Assembly: GCA_947625605.1 (NCBI GenBank)
Contig: CANQOY010000004.1
Span: 26,255-90,254, forward strand
Direction: 5' to 3'
DNA: 64,000 nucleotides
Origin: an uncultured Clostridia bacterium
GTDB taxonomy: Bacteria; Bacillota; Clostridia; Christensenellales; Borkfalkiaceae
Positions 34,083-43,239 of the stretch are shown here, in pieces. Numbering within the stretch: the stretch's first letter is position 1; each line of letters starts with the position of its first letter. Position numbers and translations under genes: made by a program. The notes under the pieces are model-generated. The model saw only the letters and a program-made list of their open reading frames with translations, was not told the DNA's origin and searched no databases.

Positions 34083-36698
34083 CTATTTTCTGCGCTCTCT
34101 GCCGTAGTAGGCGTTCAGATACATCTCGCGGATCTCGGAAATCAACGGATAGCGCGGGTTGGAGCCCGTGCACTGATCGTCGAACGCCGCCTCGGACATC
34201 TCATCGAGACGGGCGAGGAACTCCTCCTCCGTGAATTTGCCCGCGAGCGCTTCCGCGATCGTCGCGGGAAGGCCGATCTCGCGTTGGAGCTGCTTGATCT
34301 TTGCGATCAGGCCCTCGATCAGTTCGTCCTCGCTCCCGCTCAGCCCGAGGCTGCGGGCAACGCCCGCATAGCGCGCCATGCACTGCGGGTAGGCGTATTG
34401 GGGGAACGTCCCCATCTTGGCGGGCGCTTCGGCGCTGTTGAAGCGGATGACCTCTTCGAGCATGAGGGAATTGGCCACGCCGTGGGCGACATGGAAGTAG
34501 GAACCCAGCTTGTGCGCCATGGAGTGGCAGACGCCGAGGAAGGCGTTTGCGAACGCCATGCCCGCCATGGTGGCGGCATTTGCCATGCGCTCCCGCGCCT
34601 CGGGATCCTGCGCGCCCTGTGCATACGCGCGCGGCAAATAGGTGAAGATGAGCTTGACCGCCTCCCCTGCGATCCCGTTCGTGAAGTCCGTCGCCATGAC
34701 GGAGGCGATCGCTTCGAGCGCATGGCTCAAAGCGTCGATCCCCGATGCGGCGGTGAGGCCCTTGGGAATGTTCATCATCAGGTCGGGATCGACAATGGCG
34801 ATATCCGGCATGAGTTCATAGTCCGCAAGCGGGTACTTTGTGCCCGTCTTTTCATCGGTAATGACGGCAAACGGCGTCACTTCGCTGCCCGTTCCCGCCG
34901 TCGTGGGGATGGCCACAAAACTTGCCTTCTCTCCGAGGTGCGGAAAACGATAGATGCGCTTCCTGATATCCGAAAAGCGCATGGCCATATCCTCAAAATC
35001 CGCCTCGGGGTGCTCGTAGAGGACCCACATGATCTTCGCCGCGTCCATGGGAGACCCGCCTCCGACGGCAATGATGACGTCAGGTGCGAACTCTCTGAGC
35101 TGCTGCACGCCCTCTTCCGCGCAGGCGAGGGTCGGATCGGGCGAGACGTTGAAGAATGTCTCGTGCGCGATGCCCTCCTCGTCGAGGATCGCAGTGATCT
35201 TCTTGGTGAAGCCGCTCTCGTACAGGAACCGGTCCGTGACCAAAAAGGCCCTCTGTTTGCGGTAGACCTCCTTGCCGAGCTCTTTGAGCGCGACGGCGAG
35301 ACAGCCGCGCTTGAAATACAGTTTTTCGGGCGTTCTGAACCAAAGCATGTTTTCTCTCCTTTCCGCGACGGTTTTGATATTGAGAAGGTGTTTTACGCCC
35401 ACATTCTCGGAGACGGAGTTCCCGCCCCACGAGCCGCATCCGAGCGTCATCGAGGGATTGAAGCGGAAGTTGTAGAGGTCGCCGATCCCCCCGTGCGCGG
35501 AGGGCGTATTGATGAGGACGCGGCAAGTCTTGATCGCGGAACGGAAGGCTTCGATCTTCTCCGCTCCCCTGATGGGATCGATGAACAGCGAGGACGTATG
35601 GCCCAGCCCGCCGTCGCGCACCAGACGGTCGGCCTTGCGGACGGCGTCCTCAAACGTCTTGGCGCGGTACATGGCGAGCACGGGCGAGAGTTTCTCGTGC
35701 GCGAATTCTTCCGAGAGGTCCACGCTCTCCACTTCGCCGACGAGGACGCGCGTCCCCTCGGGGACGGAAAACCCCGCGAGCGCGGCGATCTTGGCGGCAG
35801 ACTGCCCCACGATCCGAGAGTTGAGCGCGCCGTTGATGATCATGGTCTTGCGGAGCCGCTCCGTCTCCTCGGGGGTCAAAAAGTACGCGCCGCGCACGGT
35901 CATCTCCTCACGGAACGCGTCGTAGATGTCATCCGCTACGATCACGGACTGCTCGGAGGCGCAGATCATGCCGTTATCGAAAGTCTTTGAATGCAGAATG
36001 GAGGAGACGGCAAGGCGGATATCCGCAGAGCTGTCTACCACGGCGGGCACGTTCCCCGCCCCGACGCCCAGCGCGGGCTTCCCCGAGGAATACGCGGCCT
36101 TCACCATGCCCGGACCGCCCGTGGCGAGGATGAGATCGGCCTCGTGCATGACCATGCCCGAGAGCGGAACGGTGGGTTCGTCGATCCAGCCGATGATGTC
36201 CTCGGGCGCGCCCGCCTCGACGGCGGCTTCGAGCACGATCCTTGCCGCTTCGACCGTACAGCGCTTTGCCCGCGGATGCGGCGAAATGATGAGTGCGTTG
36301 CGCGTTTTCAGGCAGATGAGGCATTTGAAGATCGCCGTTGACGTGGGATTCGTCGTCGGGATAATGGCGGCGATGACGCCGATCGGCTCGGCGATACGGG
36401 TGTATCCGCCCGCTTCGTCGCGCTCGATGACGCCGCACGTCTTGGTGTCTTTATAGGCGTTATAGATGTATTCGGACGCGTAGTGGTTTTTGATGACCTT
36501 ATCTTCCACCACGCCCATGCCCGTCTCCTCGACGGCAAGTTTGGCGAGCGGAATGCGCATCTTGTTGGCCGCGAGCGCGGCGCGGTAGAAGATCTCGTCC
36601 ACCTGTTCCTGCGAGTAAGACGCAAACTTTTCCTGTGCCGCACGCACTCTTGTAAACAGTTCTTTGAGAGAATCCTCGTCGTGTACGATGGGCTTCAT
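34083..36698 (-). CDS. adhE: Bifunctional acetaldehyde-CoA/alcohol dehydrogenase
   Basis: This 871-residue fermentation enzyme reduces acetyl-CoA through acetaldehyde to ethanol. The N-terminal aldehyde dehydrogenase half has the catalytic Cys in NGMICASEQS (near residue 235). The C-terminal iron-dependent alcohol dehydrogenase half has VGGGSPMDAAK (near 545) and the metal-binding DALSHALEA and HSMAHKLGS...HGVAN segments. The start at 36698 is chosen because CGGAGGTCAGC precedes it; earlier in-frame ATG codons lack such a site. It forms long spirosome filaments in other species. Transcribed alone, convergent to rplI. Confidence 0.96.
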   Translation of the reverse strand: MKPIVHDEDSLKELFTRVRAAQEKFASYSQEQVDEIFYRAALAANKMRIPLAKLAVEETGMGVVEDKVIKNHYASEYIYNAYKDTKTCGVIERDEAGGYTRIAEPIGVIAAIIPTTNPTSTAIFKCLICLKTRNALIISPHPRAKRCTVEAARIVLEAAVEAGAPEDIIGWIDEPTVPLSGMVMHEADLILATGGPGMVKAAYSSGKPALGVGAGNVPAVVDSSADIRLAVSSILHSKTFDNGMICASEQSVIVADDIYDAFREEMTVRGAYFLTPEETERLRKTMIINGALNSRIVGQSAAKIAALAGFSVPEGTRVLVGEVESVDLSEEFAHEKLSPVLAMYRAKTFEDAVRKADRLVRDGGLGHTSSLFIDPIRGAEKIEAFRSAIKTCRVLINTPSAHGGIGDLYNFRFNPSMTLGCGSWGGNSVSENVGVKHLLNIKTVAERRENMLWFRTPEKLYFKRGCLAVALKELGKEVYRKQRAFLVTDRFLYESGFTKKITAILDEEGIAHETFFNVSPDPTLACAEEGVQQLREFAPDVIIAVGGGSPMDAAKIMWVLYEHPEADFEDMAMRFSDIRKRIYRFPHLGEKASFVAIPTTAGTGSEVTPFAVITDEKTGTKYPLADYELMPDIAIVDPDLMMNIPKGLTAASGIDALSHALEAIASVMATDFTNGIAGEAVKLIFTYLPRAYAQGAQDPEARERMANAATMAGMAFANAFLGVCHSMAHKLGSYFHVAHGVANSLMLEEVIRFNSAEAPAKMGTFPQYAYPQCMARYAGVARSLGLSGSEDELIEGLIAKIKQLQREIGLPATIAEALAGKFTEEEFLARLDEMSEAAFDDQCTGSNPRYPLISEIREMYLNAYYGRERRK

Positions 36699-36773
36699 GC
36701 TGACCTCCGAAAGCGTTGCTTTCATAGCGAATTTTCCCGAAAATGCCGACATTCAAACATTTTCAAAGAGAAT

Positions 36774-36795
36774 ACACCCGCCGCGCGACGGGTGT
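36774..36795 (-). terminator. Hairpin after valS
   Basis: ACACCCG/CGGGTGT stem with an 8-nt loop, 9 bp past the valS stop and followed by a T-rich stretch on the minus strand. Confidence 0.6.
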
Positions 36796-36803
36796 TCTTA
36801 TCA

Positions 36804-39431
36804 TTACAGCAATTTCATCTGTTCTTCGATCTTCCGCTTCATGTCGAGGAACTTATCGAGCTTGGCGCGCTCGTCGTCCACAAGTTTTTTGGGCGCCTTG
36901 GCGACGAAGTTCTGGTTGGCAAGTTTGCCGTTTGCGCGCGCGATCTCGTTCATCACGCGTTCGAGCTCCTTTTCGAGACGGGCGCGCTCCTCTTCGAGAT
37001 CGACGAGTTCCCCGAGCGGAATGAAGATCTGCGCGAGATCCGTGACCTTTGCGACCGTCTTTTCCCCCGCGGCCGCGCCGTTTTCGACAAATTCGATCTC
37101 GCTCGCCCCCGCAAGGCGGAGGATCTGCCCCTTGTTGGCGGAGATGAGCCGCTTCGCCTCGGTTGCAAGGTAGATGTGCACCTTTTTGGAGGGTGGGCAG
37201 TTCACGGAGACCTTGATGGCGCGCACCGCCTTGATGAGCCCGATGACGCCTTCGAACGCCTTCGCCTCCTCGCGGTACGCAAGGCGGGAGTTGTAGCGCG
37301 GGAAGTCCGCGGTGATGATCATCCCCTCCGTGTTGGGCAAATAGCCGTAGATCTCCTCCGTGACGAAGGGCGCAAAGGGATGCAGAAGTTTGAGCGTGTT
37401 CCCGAGCACGAACATGAGCACGCCGAGCGTCGCCCGCTTCCTCTCCCCGTCCGTGCCGTAGAGCGCGGGCTTGGAGAGCTCGATATACCAATCGCAAAAA
37501 TCATTCCATGCGAAGTCGGTGATCTTGTCCGCCGCGATGCCGAGATCGTACTTCTGTAAGGCAAGCGTGACCTCCCGCACCGTCGTCATCAGGCGGGAGA
37601 TGATCCACCTGTCGGCGGGTTGGAGGCGGATCGAGGCGAGGGAGGCGGGAACTTCCGTATCCCTTGCGTTCATGAGAACAAAGCGCGAGGCGTTCCAGAT
37701 CTTGTTGAGGAAGTTGCGCGCGGACTCCACCTTTGCCTCGGTAAAGCGGGTGTCGTTCCCGGGCGCCACGCCCGTGACGAGGGAGAGACGGAGGGAATCC
37801 GCGCCGTATTTTTCGATGACCTCCAACGGATCGATGCCGTTCCCGAGCGATTTGGACATCTTTCTGCCCTGTTCGTCGCGGACGAGGCCGTGGATGAGCA
37901 CGTCGCGGAACGGCACTTTCCCCGTATAGCGGATGCCCGAGAACATCATGCGCATGACCCAAAACGGAATGATATCGTATCCCGTCACCAACACGTCCGT
38001 CGGGTAGAAATACTTGAATTCGGGCGTCTCTTCGGGCCAGCCGAGCGTGGAGAAGGGCCAAAGCGCGGAGGAAAACCAAGTATCGAGCACGTCCTCATCC
38101 TGCGTGAGGCGGCCGCTCCCGCACTTCGGGCAGACCGAGGGCGTCTCGCGGGCGCAGATCGTTTCGCCGCAGTCGCCGCAGTACCACACGGGAATGCGGT
38201 GCCCCCACCAGAGCTGGCGGGAGATACACCAATCGCGGATATTTTCCAACCAATTATAATATATTTTGGCGAACCGGTCGGGTGTGAATTTGGTCTTGTT
38301 CTTCATCACCGCGTCGATGGCGGGTTTGGCGAGCGAGGCCATCCTGACGAACCACTGTTTGGAAACGAGGGGTTCGAGCGTGGCGTTGCAGCGGTGGCAG
38401 TGCCCGACGTTGTGGACGTGCGCCTCGATCTTTTCGAGAAGCCCGAGCGCGCGCATCTCCTCGACGATGCGCTTTCTCGCCTCATAGCGGTCCAAACCGC
38501 AGTACTTCCCGCCCTGCTCGTTGACCGTTCCGTCGTCATTGAGGATGCGGATCATCGGCAGGTTGTGGCGCAGCCCGACTTCGAAGTCGTTGGGGTCATG
38601 CGCGGGCGTGATCTTCACCGCGCCCGTGCCGAAGGCGGGGTCCACATAGCCGTCCGCCACCACGGGGATCTCCCGCCCCACGATGGGCAAGATCAGCGTC
38701 TTGCCGATGAGGTGGAGATAGCGCGCGTCCTCGGGATGCACCGCCACGGCCGTGTCCCCGAGCATGGTCTCGGGGCGGGTCGTCGCGATCGTGACATACT
38801 CCGCGGAATCCTTGACGGGATAGCGGAAATACCAAAAGTGCCCCGCGTCCTCGGAATAGGCGACCTCTTCGTCGGAGAGCGCCGTCTTGCAGTCCGGGCA
38901 CCAGTTGATGATGCGGCTGCCGCGATAGATGAGCCCCTTCTCATAGAGGCGGAAGAATGCCTCCCGCACCGCGCGGGAACAGGTCTCGTCCATCGTGAAG
39001 GCAAGGCGCGACCAATCGCAGGAAGAGCCGAGCTTTTTGAGCTGCCCGACGATGCGTCCGCCGTATTGCTCTTTCCACTCGTATGCGCGGCGCAAAAACG
39101 CCTCGCGGCCGAGCGCCTCCTTCGTCGTCCCCTCTTCGCGCAATTTCTCAACGATCTTGTGCTCCGTGGCGAGCGAGGCGTGGTCCGTCCCGGGCTGCCA
39201 GAGCACGGAATAGCCCTGCATGCGCTTGAAACGCACGATGATATCCTGCATCGTCTCGTCCATCGCGTGCCCCATGTGGAGCTGCCCCGTAATGTTGGGC
39301 GGAGGCATCATGACGGTGAAGGGAACCTTGTCAGGGTCGATCTTGGCGGAAAAGCACCCTCTCTCCACCCACTGCGCATAGATCTTGTCCTCGAAATCCC
39401 GAGGGTTGTACGTTGTCTGCATATCTTTCAT
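36804..39431 (-). CDS. valS: Valyl-tRNA synthetase
   Basis: This 875-residue class I synthetase charges tRNA-Val. It has the HIGH-type motif in [16 protein letters not shown] (residues 43-58), an editing domain ([17 protein letters not shown] near 220), the KMSKS motif in [14 protein letters not shown] (near 525) and a C-terminal coiled-coil arm ([18 protein letters not shown]). The usual length is 870-880. No T-box leader fits in the short gap to the divergent transporter gene. The start at 39431 has a weak AGGAT site; a second ATG lies three codons on. Confidence 0.96.
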   Translation of the reverse strand: MKDMQTTYNPRDFEDKIYAQWVERGCFSAKIDPDKVPFTVMMPPPNITGQLHMGHAMDETMQDIIVRFKRMQGYSVLWQPGTDHASLATEHKIVEKLREEGTTKEALGREAFLRRAYEWKEQYGGRIVGQLKKLGSSCDWSRLAFTMDETCSRAVREAFFRLYEKGLIYRGSRIINWCPDCKTALSDEEVAYSEDAGHFWYFRYPVKDSAEYVTIATTRPETMLGDTAVAVHPEDARYLHLIGKTLILPIVGREIPVVADGYVDPAFGTGAVKITPAHDPNDFEVGLRHNLPMIRILNDDGTVNEQGGKYCGLDRYEARKRIVEEMRALGLLEKIEAHVHNVGHCHRCNATLEPLVSKQWFVRMASLAKPAIDAVMKNKTKFTPDRFAKIYYNWLENIRDWCISRQLWWGHRIPVWYCGDCGETICARETPSVCPKCGSGRLTQDEDVLDTWFSSALWPFSTLGWPEETPEFKYFYPTDVLVTGYDIIPFWVMRMMFSGIRYTGKVPFRDVLIHGLVRDEQGRKMSKSLGNGIDPLEVIEKYGADSLRLSLVTGVAPGNDTRFTEAKVESARNFLNKIWNASRFVLMNARDTEVPASLASIRLQPADRWIISRLMTTVREVTLALQKYDLGIAADKITDFAWNDFCDWYIELSKPALYGTDGERKRATLGVLMFVLGNTLKLLHPFAPFVTEEIYGYLPNTEGMIITADFPRYNSRLAYREEAKAFEGVIGLIKAVRAIKVSVNCPPSKKVHIYLATEAKRLISANKGQILRLAGASEIEFVENGAAAGEKTVAKVTDLAQIFIPLGELVDLEEERARLEKELERVMNEIARANGKLANQNFVAKAPKKLVDDERAKLDKFLDMKRKIEEQMKLL

Positions 39432-39485
39432 AGGACATCCTGCAAATTGTGAAATACAGAGACATTATAAACCTTTTTTTTGGCA

Positions 39486-39515
39486 TTGTCAAACAATCCG
39501 CCCCGTTCATAAAAT
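39486..39515 (+). promoter_or_regulatory. Promoter of the SsuABC-like transporter operon
   Basis: TTGTCA (39486-39491), 18-bp spacer, TAAAAT (39510-39515), about 30 bp upstream of the binding-protein start. No riboswitch fold is recognised in the short leader. Confidence 0.6.
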
Positions 39516-39545
39516 ATATTATTCCAATTTCACGGAGTGAAACCT

Positions 39546-40544
39546 ATGAAAAAATTGCTTGCAACTCTCGGAGCGGCGCTCCTCGCCCTCCTTCCCCTCT
39601 CCGCCTGCGGCGGAGAGAGCGACGGCCTCAAAACCGTCAGACTCAATGAAGTGACCCATTCCATCTTTTATGCGCCCCTCTACCTCGCCGATTCACTCGG
39701 GTATTTCGAGGAGGAAGGGATCCGCATCGAACTCACGAACGGCGGCGGCGCGGACGCCGTGATGAGCGCGATCCTCTCGGGCGGCGCGGATATCGGCTTC
39801 TGCGGCCCCGAAGCCGCGCTCTACGTTGCGGCGGGCGGCGCGCAGGATACCCCCGTCGTCTTTGCCCAGCTCACCAAGCGGGACGGCTCCTTCCTGGTCG
39901 GAAGAGAACCCGAGCCGGACTTCCGCTGGGAAAGCCTCAAAGGGAAAGAGCTCCTCGTCGGACGGCAGGGCGGCGTTCCCGCGATGACGTTCGAATACAT
40001 TCTCCGCGAACACGGCTTCACGGACCAAGATATCAACTTCAACTTCGGCGTCTCTTTCAACAATATGACGGCCGCCTTCCTCGAAGGGACGGCAGAATAC
40101 TGCACCATGTTCGAACCGACCGCCTCCGAAATACAGAAAGAGGGCAGAGGCTATATCGTCGCCTCGGTCGGCGAAGCGGGCGGGCTCGTCCCCTACACCT
40201 GCTTCATCGCCAAAAACTCATGGCTGGAAAAGAACGGGGAAGTCGCGGAAGGCTTCCTGCGCGCAATGTTCAAGGCGATCGAATTTGCGCAGAACAACGA
40301 ACCCGACGTCATCGCCGAATATCTCTTCAAGGCGTTTGCGTCCACCTCGTACGACTCCATCACGACGAGCATCCGCAGCTACCAGCAGATCGACGCATGG
40401 CAGACTGATATGAAGATGACGGAATCCAGCTTCAACCGTCTGCAAGACATCATCGACTCTGCGGGCGAACTTCCGAAGCGGATGGAGATGAGCGCCTTCG
40501 TTGACACCGGCTACGTCGAAAAAATCTACGCGGAGCTGCATTGA
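39546..40544 (+). CDS. ABC transporter substrate-binding lipoprotein (SsuA/NMT1-like)
   Basis: This 332-residue lipoprotein has a signal ending in LSAC (Cys about 20) and the NMT1/THI5-like pattern: VTHSIFYAPLYLADSLGYFEEEGI, SGGADIGFCGPEAALY and GKELLVGRQGGVPAMTFEYILREHG. Family members carry pyrimidine precursors of thiamine, sulfonates, nitrate or similar small molecules. The ATG at 39546 is preferred over a GTG three codons earlier because GGAGTGAAA lies just upstream. It forms an operon with the ATPase and permease genes. The substrate cannot be told. Confidence 0.88.
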   Translation: MKKLLATLGAALLALLPLSACGGESDGLKTVRLNEVTHSIFYAPLYLADSLGYFEEEGIRIELTNGGGADAVMSAILSGGADIGFCGPEAALYVAAGGAQDTPVVFAQLTKRDGSFLVGREPEPDFRWESLKGKELLVGRQGGVPAMTFEYILREHGFTDQDINFNFGVSFNNMTAAFLEGTAEYCTMFEPTASEIQKEGRGYIVASVGEAGGLVPYTCFIAKNSWLEKNGEVAEGFLRAMFKAIEFAQNNEPDVIAEYLFKAFASTSYDSITTSIRSYQQIDAWQTDMKMTESSFNRLQDIIDSAGELPKRMEMSAFVDTGYVEKIYAELH

Positions 40545-40616
40545 TCCGCGGCCGAACAGGCAAAGACCCATCCCGGACTGAGATCCGCAAAATAAAGAAA
40601 CTCAAAGGAAACGCAT

Positions 40617-41354
40617 ATGAAAAAGGAAATACTGCGGTTTTCCGGCGTCAAATACACCTATCACACCGTGCGCGGAGAGACCGTTGCGGTGGAGGACCTC
40701 TCCTTCTCCGTGCGGGAGAGCGAGTTCGTCGCCATCATCGGCCCCTCCGGCTGCGGCAAGACGACCCTGCTCTCCCTCGCCGCGGGGCTCCTCGTCCCCT
40801 CCGAGGGAGAGGTGACGAGCCGGGGAAGTTTCGGATATATGCTGCAAAAGGATCACCTCTTCCCGTGGCGCACGATCGAAAAGAACATCCGCCTCCCCCT
40901 CGAAGTCAAGCGGCAGAACACGCCCGAACACCGGGAACGCGCCGTAAATCTCGCGAAAAAATACGGGCTGGGCGAATTTCTGCAAAGCTATCCCTCCCAG
41001 CTCTCCGGGGGGATGAGGCAGCGGGCGGCGCTCATCCGCACGCTTGCGACCGATCCCGACATCCTCTTGCTCGACGAGCCCTTCTCGGCGCTCGACTACC
41101 AAACGAGGCTGAACGTCACGGAGGACGTCTCGGAGATCATCCGCAGCGAGGGAAAGACGGTGCTGCTCATCACGCACGACATCTCGGAGGCGATCTCCCT
41201 CGCCGATCGCGTGCTCGTCCTCTCCGGGCGGCCCGCAAGGATCGCGTATGAGCATGAACTCGACTTCGAAGGCGTGACAAATCCCCTCAAACGCAGGGAG
41301 ATGAACAACTTTTCCGGTTGGTTCGAAATACTTTGGAAGGAGCTGAACGCATGA
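40617..41354 (+). CDS. ABC transporter ATP-binding protein (SsuB/TauB-like)
   Basis: This 245-residue ATPase has a Walker A at GPSGCGKTTLLSLA (near residue 42), the Q-loop in MLQKDHLFPWRTIEKNI, the signature LSGGMRQRAALIR (near 128), a Walker B at ILLLDEPFSALD (near 150) and a switch His in ITHDISEA. It energises import with the neighbouring binding protein and permease. Start with AAAGGAAA upstream. The stop overlaps the permease ATG (ATGA). Confidence 0.93.
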   Translation: MKKEILRFSGVKYTYHTVRGETVAVEDLSFSVRESEFVAIIGPSGCGKTTLLSLAAGLLVPSEGEVTSRGSFGYMLQKDHLFPWRTIEKNIRLPLEVKRQNTPEHRERAVNLAKKYGLGEFLQSYPSQLSGGMRQRAALIRTLATDPDILLLDEPFSALDYQTRLNVTEDVSEIIRSEGKTVLLITHDISEAISLADRVLVLSGRPARIAYEHELDFEGVTNPLKRREMNNFSGWFEILWKELNA

Positions 41355-42166
41355 AAAACGAAAAGAAGAATTGCTCGGAAGAACACCTGCTCTTTCTCAA
41401 AAAACGCAGGCGCAAACTCATTCTCATCTGGTCGCTGCGCGTCGGGATCCTCGCGCTCATCCTCGGGCTGTGGGAACTCTCCACTTCCCTCGGCTGGGCG
41501 GACGCCTTCCTCGTGAGCTCGCCCTCGCGGATCGCGCGCACCATCGGCTCCCTCTACACGGAAGGCACGCTGTTCTACCATATCGGCACCACGCTGTGGG
41601 AGACGCTCGTCGGGTTCGTCATCGCCGTCGCGCTGGGGTACGGGATCGCTCTGGCCCTCTGGTGGAGCGAGACCGTCCGCAAGGTACTCGAACCGTACAT
41701 CGTCGTCCTGAACGCGCTGCCGAAGATCGCCCTCGGCCCCCTCATCATCATCTGGTTCGGCACGGGGAGCCCCGCGATCCTATTCATGACGGTGCTCGTC
41801 GGCCTGATCGTTGCGATCATGCACATGCTCTCCGCCTTCATCGCAACAGACAAAAATAAACTGCTCCTGCTCAAATCCATGGGTGCGGGCAAGGTGCAGA
41901 TCCTGACCAAGCTCGTGATCCCCTCCTCGCTTCCCTCCTTTATTTCCATGCTGAAAGTCAACGTGGGAATGGCGTGGATCGGCTCCATCATGGGCGAGTA
42001 CATCGTCTCGCGGGCTGGCCTCGGATATCTGATCGTGTACGGCGGGCAAGTGTTCAAGCTCGACCTCGTGATGGCCTCGACCTTTCTTCTCTGCGTGCTC
42101 GCCGCGGGCATGTACTTTCTCGTCGTCCTGCTTGAAAAAGTGCTCGTGAAGAACGCCGAAAGCTGA
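41351..42166 (+). CDS. ABC transporter permease (SsuC-like)
   Basis: This 271-residue membrane protein of the binding-protein-dependent permease family has about six helices. The cytoplasmic EAA loop (SMGAGKVQILTKLVIPSSLPSF, about residues 178-199) contacts the ATPase. The ATG at 41351 overlaps the ATPase stop and follows AGGAGCTGAACGC. Its last 387 bp are overlapped on the opposite strand by the tail of the YkvI-like reading frame. Confidence 0.92.
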   Translation: MKNEKKNCSEEHLLFLKKRRRKLILIWSLRVGILALILGLWELSTSLGWADAFLVSSPSRIARTIGSLYTEGTLFYHIGTTLWETLVGFVIAVALGYGIALALWWSETVRKVLEPYIVVLNALPKIALGPLIIIWFGTGSPAILFMTVLVGLIVAIMHMLSAFIATDKNKLLLLKSMGAGKVQILTKLVIPSSLPSFISMLKVNVGMAWIGSIMGEYIVSRAGLGYLIVYGGQVFKLDLVMASTFLLCVLAAGMYFLVVLLEKVLVKNAES

Positions 42167-43066
42167 AAAAAGCATCCCCAAAACGCCCTCGACAGGGTAA
42201 AGATACTTCACGATCCCGCCGAGACCTACGCGGGAGAGTGCAAACGCCGCAAGGAGCGCAAGCCCCTTTGCGGCGTACGTTTTTTTCCCGGAGAGCCGCC
42301 CGCAGATCGCAAGGATGGGATAGAGCGAGGAGGCCAGCGAGGTCATGATGGCGAGCGCGACCGCGGCCGAAAAGATTTTTTTGCCCCGCATCACATAGAG
42401 GAAGGGCATCTCGGCGCCGAGCGTCCCCTCCCCCGCGCCGTAGACGCACCCGAGCACGGAGAAGGCTGCCAGCGCGACGGCGGCCGCGGCGAGCGCAGCG
42501 GTGAGCGGGATGCGCTTCATCTTCTTCCCCGCGTCCATGAGGACGGGCGAGATGAGAAAGCAGTTCAGGCCCGCATACAGCACCCCGCCCAACGTTCCCT
42601 CCGCGCCGAGGCTCGGCCGCACGGAGAGGCCGCCGTACGCGAACACAAACGCGAGGAGGAGCGGCACGAGAAGCGCGTTCAGCCGCGAGATCCCCTTGGC
42701 TCCCTTTGAGACCACAAGCGCCGAAGCCGCCAGACCGCAGACCGAAAGGAACGGAGAGACCGCGGGGATCAGGGAATCGAGCCCCGCGAGCATGGCGGCG
42801 CACGGGATGAACGCGCAGAGCGTGATGAAGATCTCCGCGGCCTTTGCCCCTCTGCCGAAGAGCGCAACCAGCGTCCCGCGGTACCCGCCGTGCCGCTTGC
42901 CCAGCGAGAGAAAGAGCGCGCACTGCGCGAAAAAGAGCAGGCAGGAGAGCAGTACGGGAAGAAAAAAGTTTTGCGTATGAAAGAAGCGGACAAGCTCGGC
43001 GCCCGAAATAAACCCCGCGCCGATGGCCCCGCCCACGATAAACAGCGCCCCTTCGAGGATCCCCAT
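41780..43066 (-). CDS. YkvI-like membrane protein with a long antisense-encoded tail
   Basis: The first about 305 residues form a polytopic membrane protein with about ten helices. It starts GILEGALFIVGGAIGAGFISGAELVRFF, as in YkvI-like putative amino-acid or cation transporters. A natural end would be near YLYPVEGVLGMLFSAFG. The frame instead stays open for another 125 or so residues, all antisense to the permease gene and rich in His, Asp, Glu and Arg. Either the stop was lost by mutation or error, or a real charged tail exists. The start at 43066 has only a weak ribosome binding site. Family assignment is moderate. Confidence 0.65.
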   Translation of the reverse strand: MGILEGALFIVGGAIGAGFISGAELVRFFHTQNFFLPVLLSCLLFFAQCALFLSLGKRHGGYRGTLVALFGRGAKAAEIFITLCAFIPCAAMLAGLDSLIPAVSPFLSVCGLAASALVVSKGAKGISRLNALLVPLLLAFVFAYGGLSVRPSLGAEGTLGGVLYAGLNCFLISPVLMDAGKKMKRIPLTAALAAAAVALAAFSVLGCVYGAGEGTLGAEMPFLYVMRGKKIFSAAVALAIMTSLASSLYPILAICGRLSGKKTYAAKGLALLAAFALSRVGLGGIVKYLYPVEGVLGMLFSAFGVLHEHFFKQDDEKVHARGEHAEKKGRGHHEVELEHLPAVHDQISEASPRDDVLAHDGADPRHSHVDFQHGNKGGKRGGDHELGQDLHLARTHGFEQEQFIFVCCDEGGEHVHDRNDQADEHRHE

Positions 43067-43124
43067 AGGCTTACCTATGCCTGAAATAGCAATTTCATGA
43101 CTTTTTTTCCAAAAAAATCTCCAT

Positions 43125-43149
43125 TTATGTCAGACATATTACTTCATAT
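43125..43149 (+). promoter_or_regulatory. Palindromic operator-like site upstream of the PadR fusion gene
   Basis: ATGTCAGACAT (43127-43137) is a perfect inverted repeat, close to the ATGT...ACAT type of PadR operators. It lies just upstream of the -35 element, which suggests autoregulation. The whole stretch also resembles the intergenic repeat family (matching most of TTATGTCAGATATAGTACT). Confidence 0.5.
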
Positions 43150-43151
43150 AC

Positions 43152-43180
43152 TTGACAAAATTCGCATGATGTTGTATAAT
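43152..43180 (+). promoter_or_regulatory. Consensus promoter of the PadR fusion gene
   Basis: TTGACA (43152-43157), 17-bp spacer, TATAAT (43175-43180), followed by AAAGGAGG before the ATG at 43240. Confidence 0.9.
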
Positions 43181-43239
43181 ATGGAAAAAGTAACCACTTT
43201 CCCTGCGATCAGGGAGGCGAAAAACAAAGGAGGAAAGAT

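Noticed and set aside
36699..36803. Rex redox operator upstream of adhE
   Set aside because: No TTGTGAAN...TTCACAA-like palindrome was found in the gap.
39432..39545. T-box leader for valS or TPP riboswitch for the transporter
   Set aside because: The gap is only 114 bp, shared by two divergent genes, and I see neither a T-box sequence nor the TPP core.
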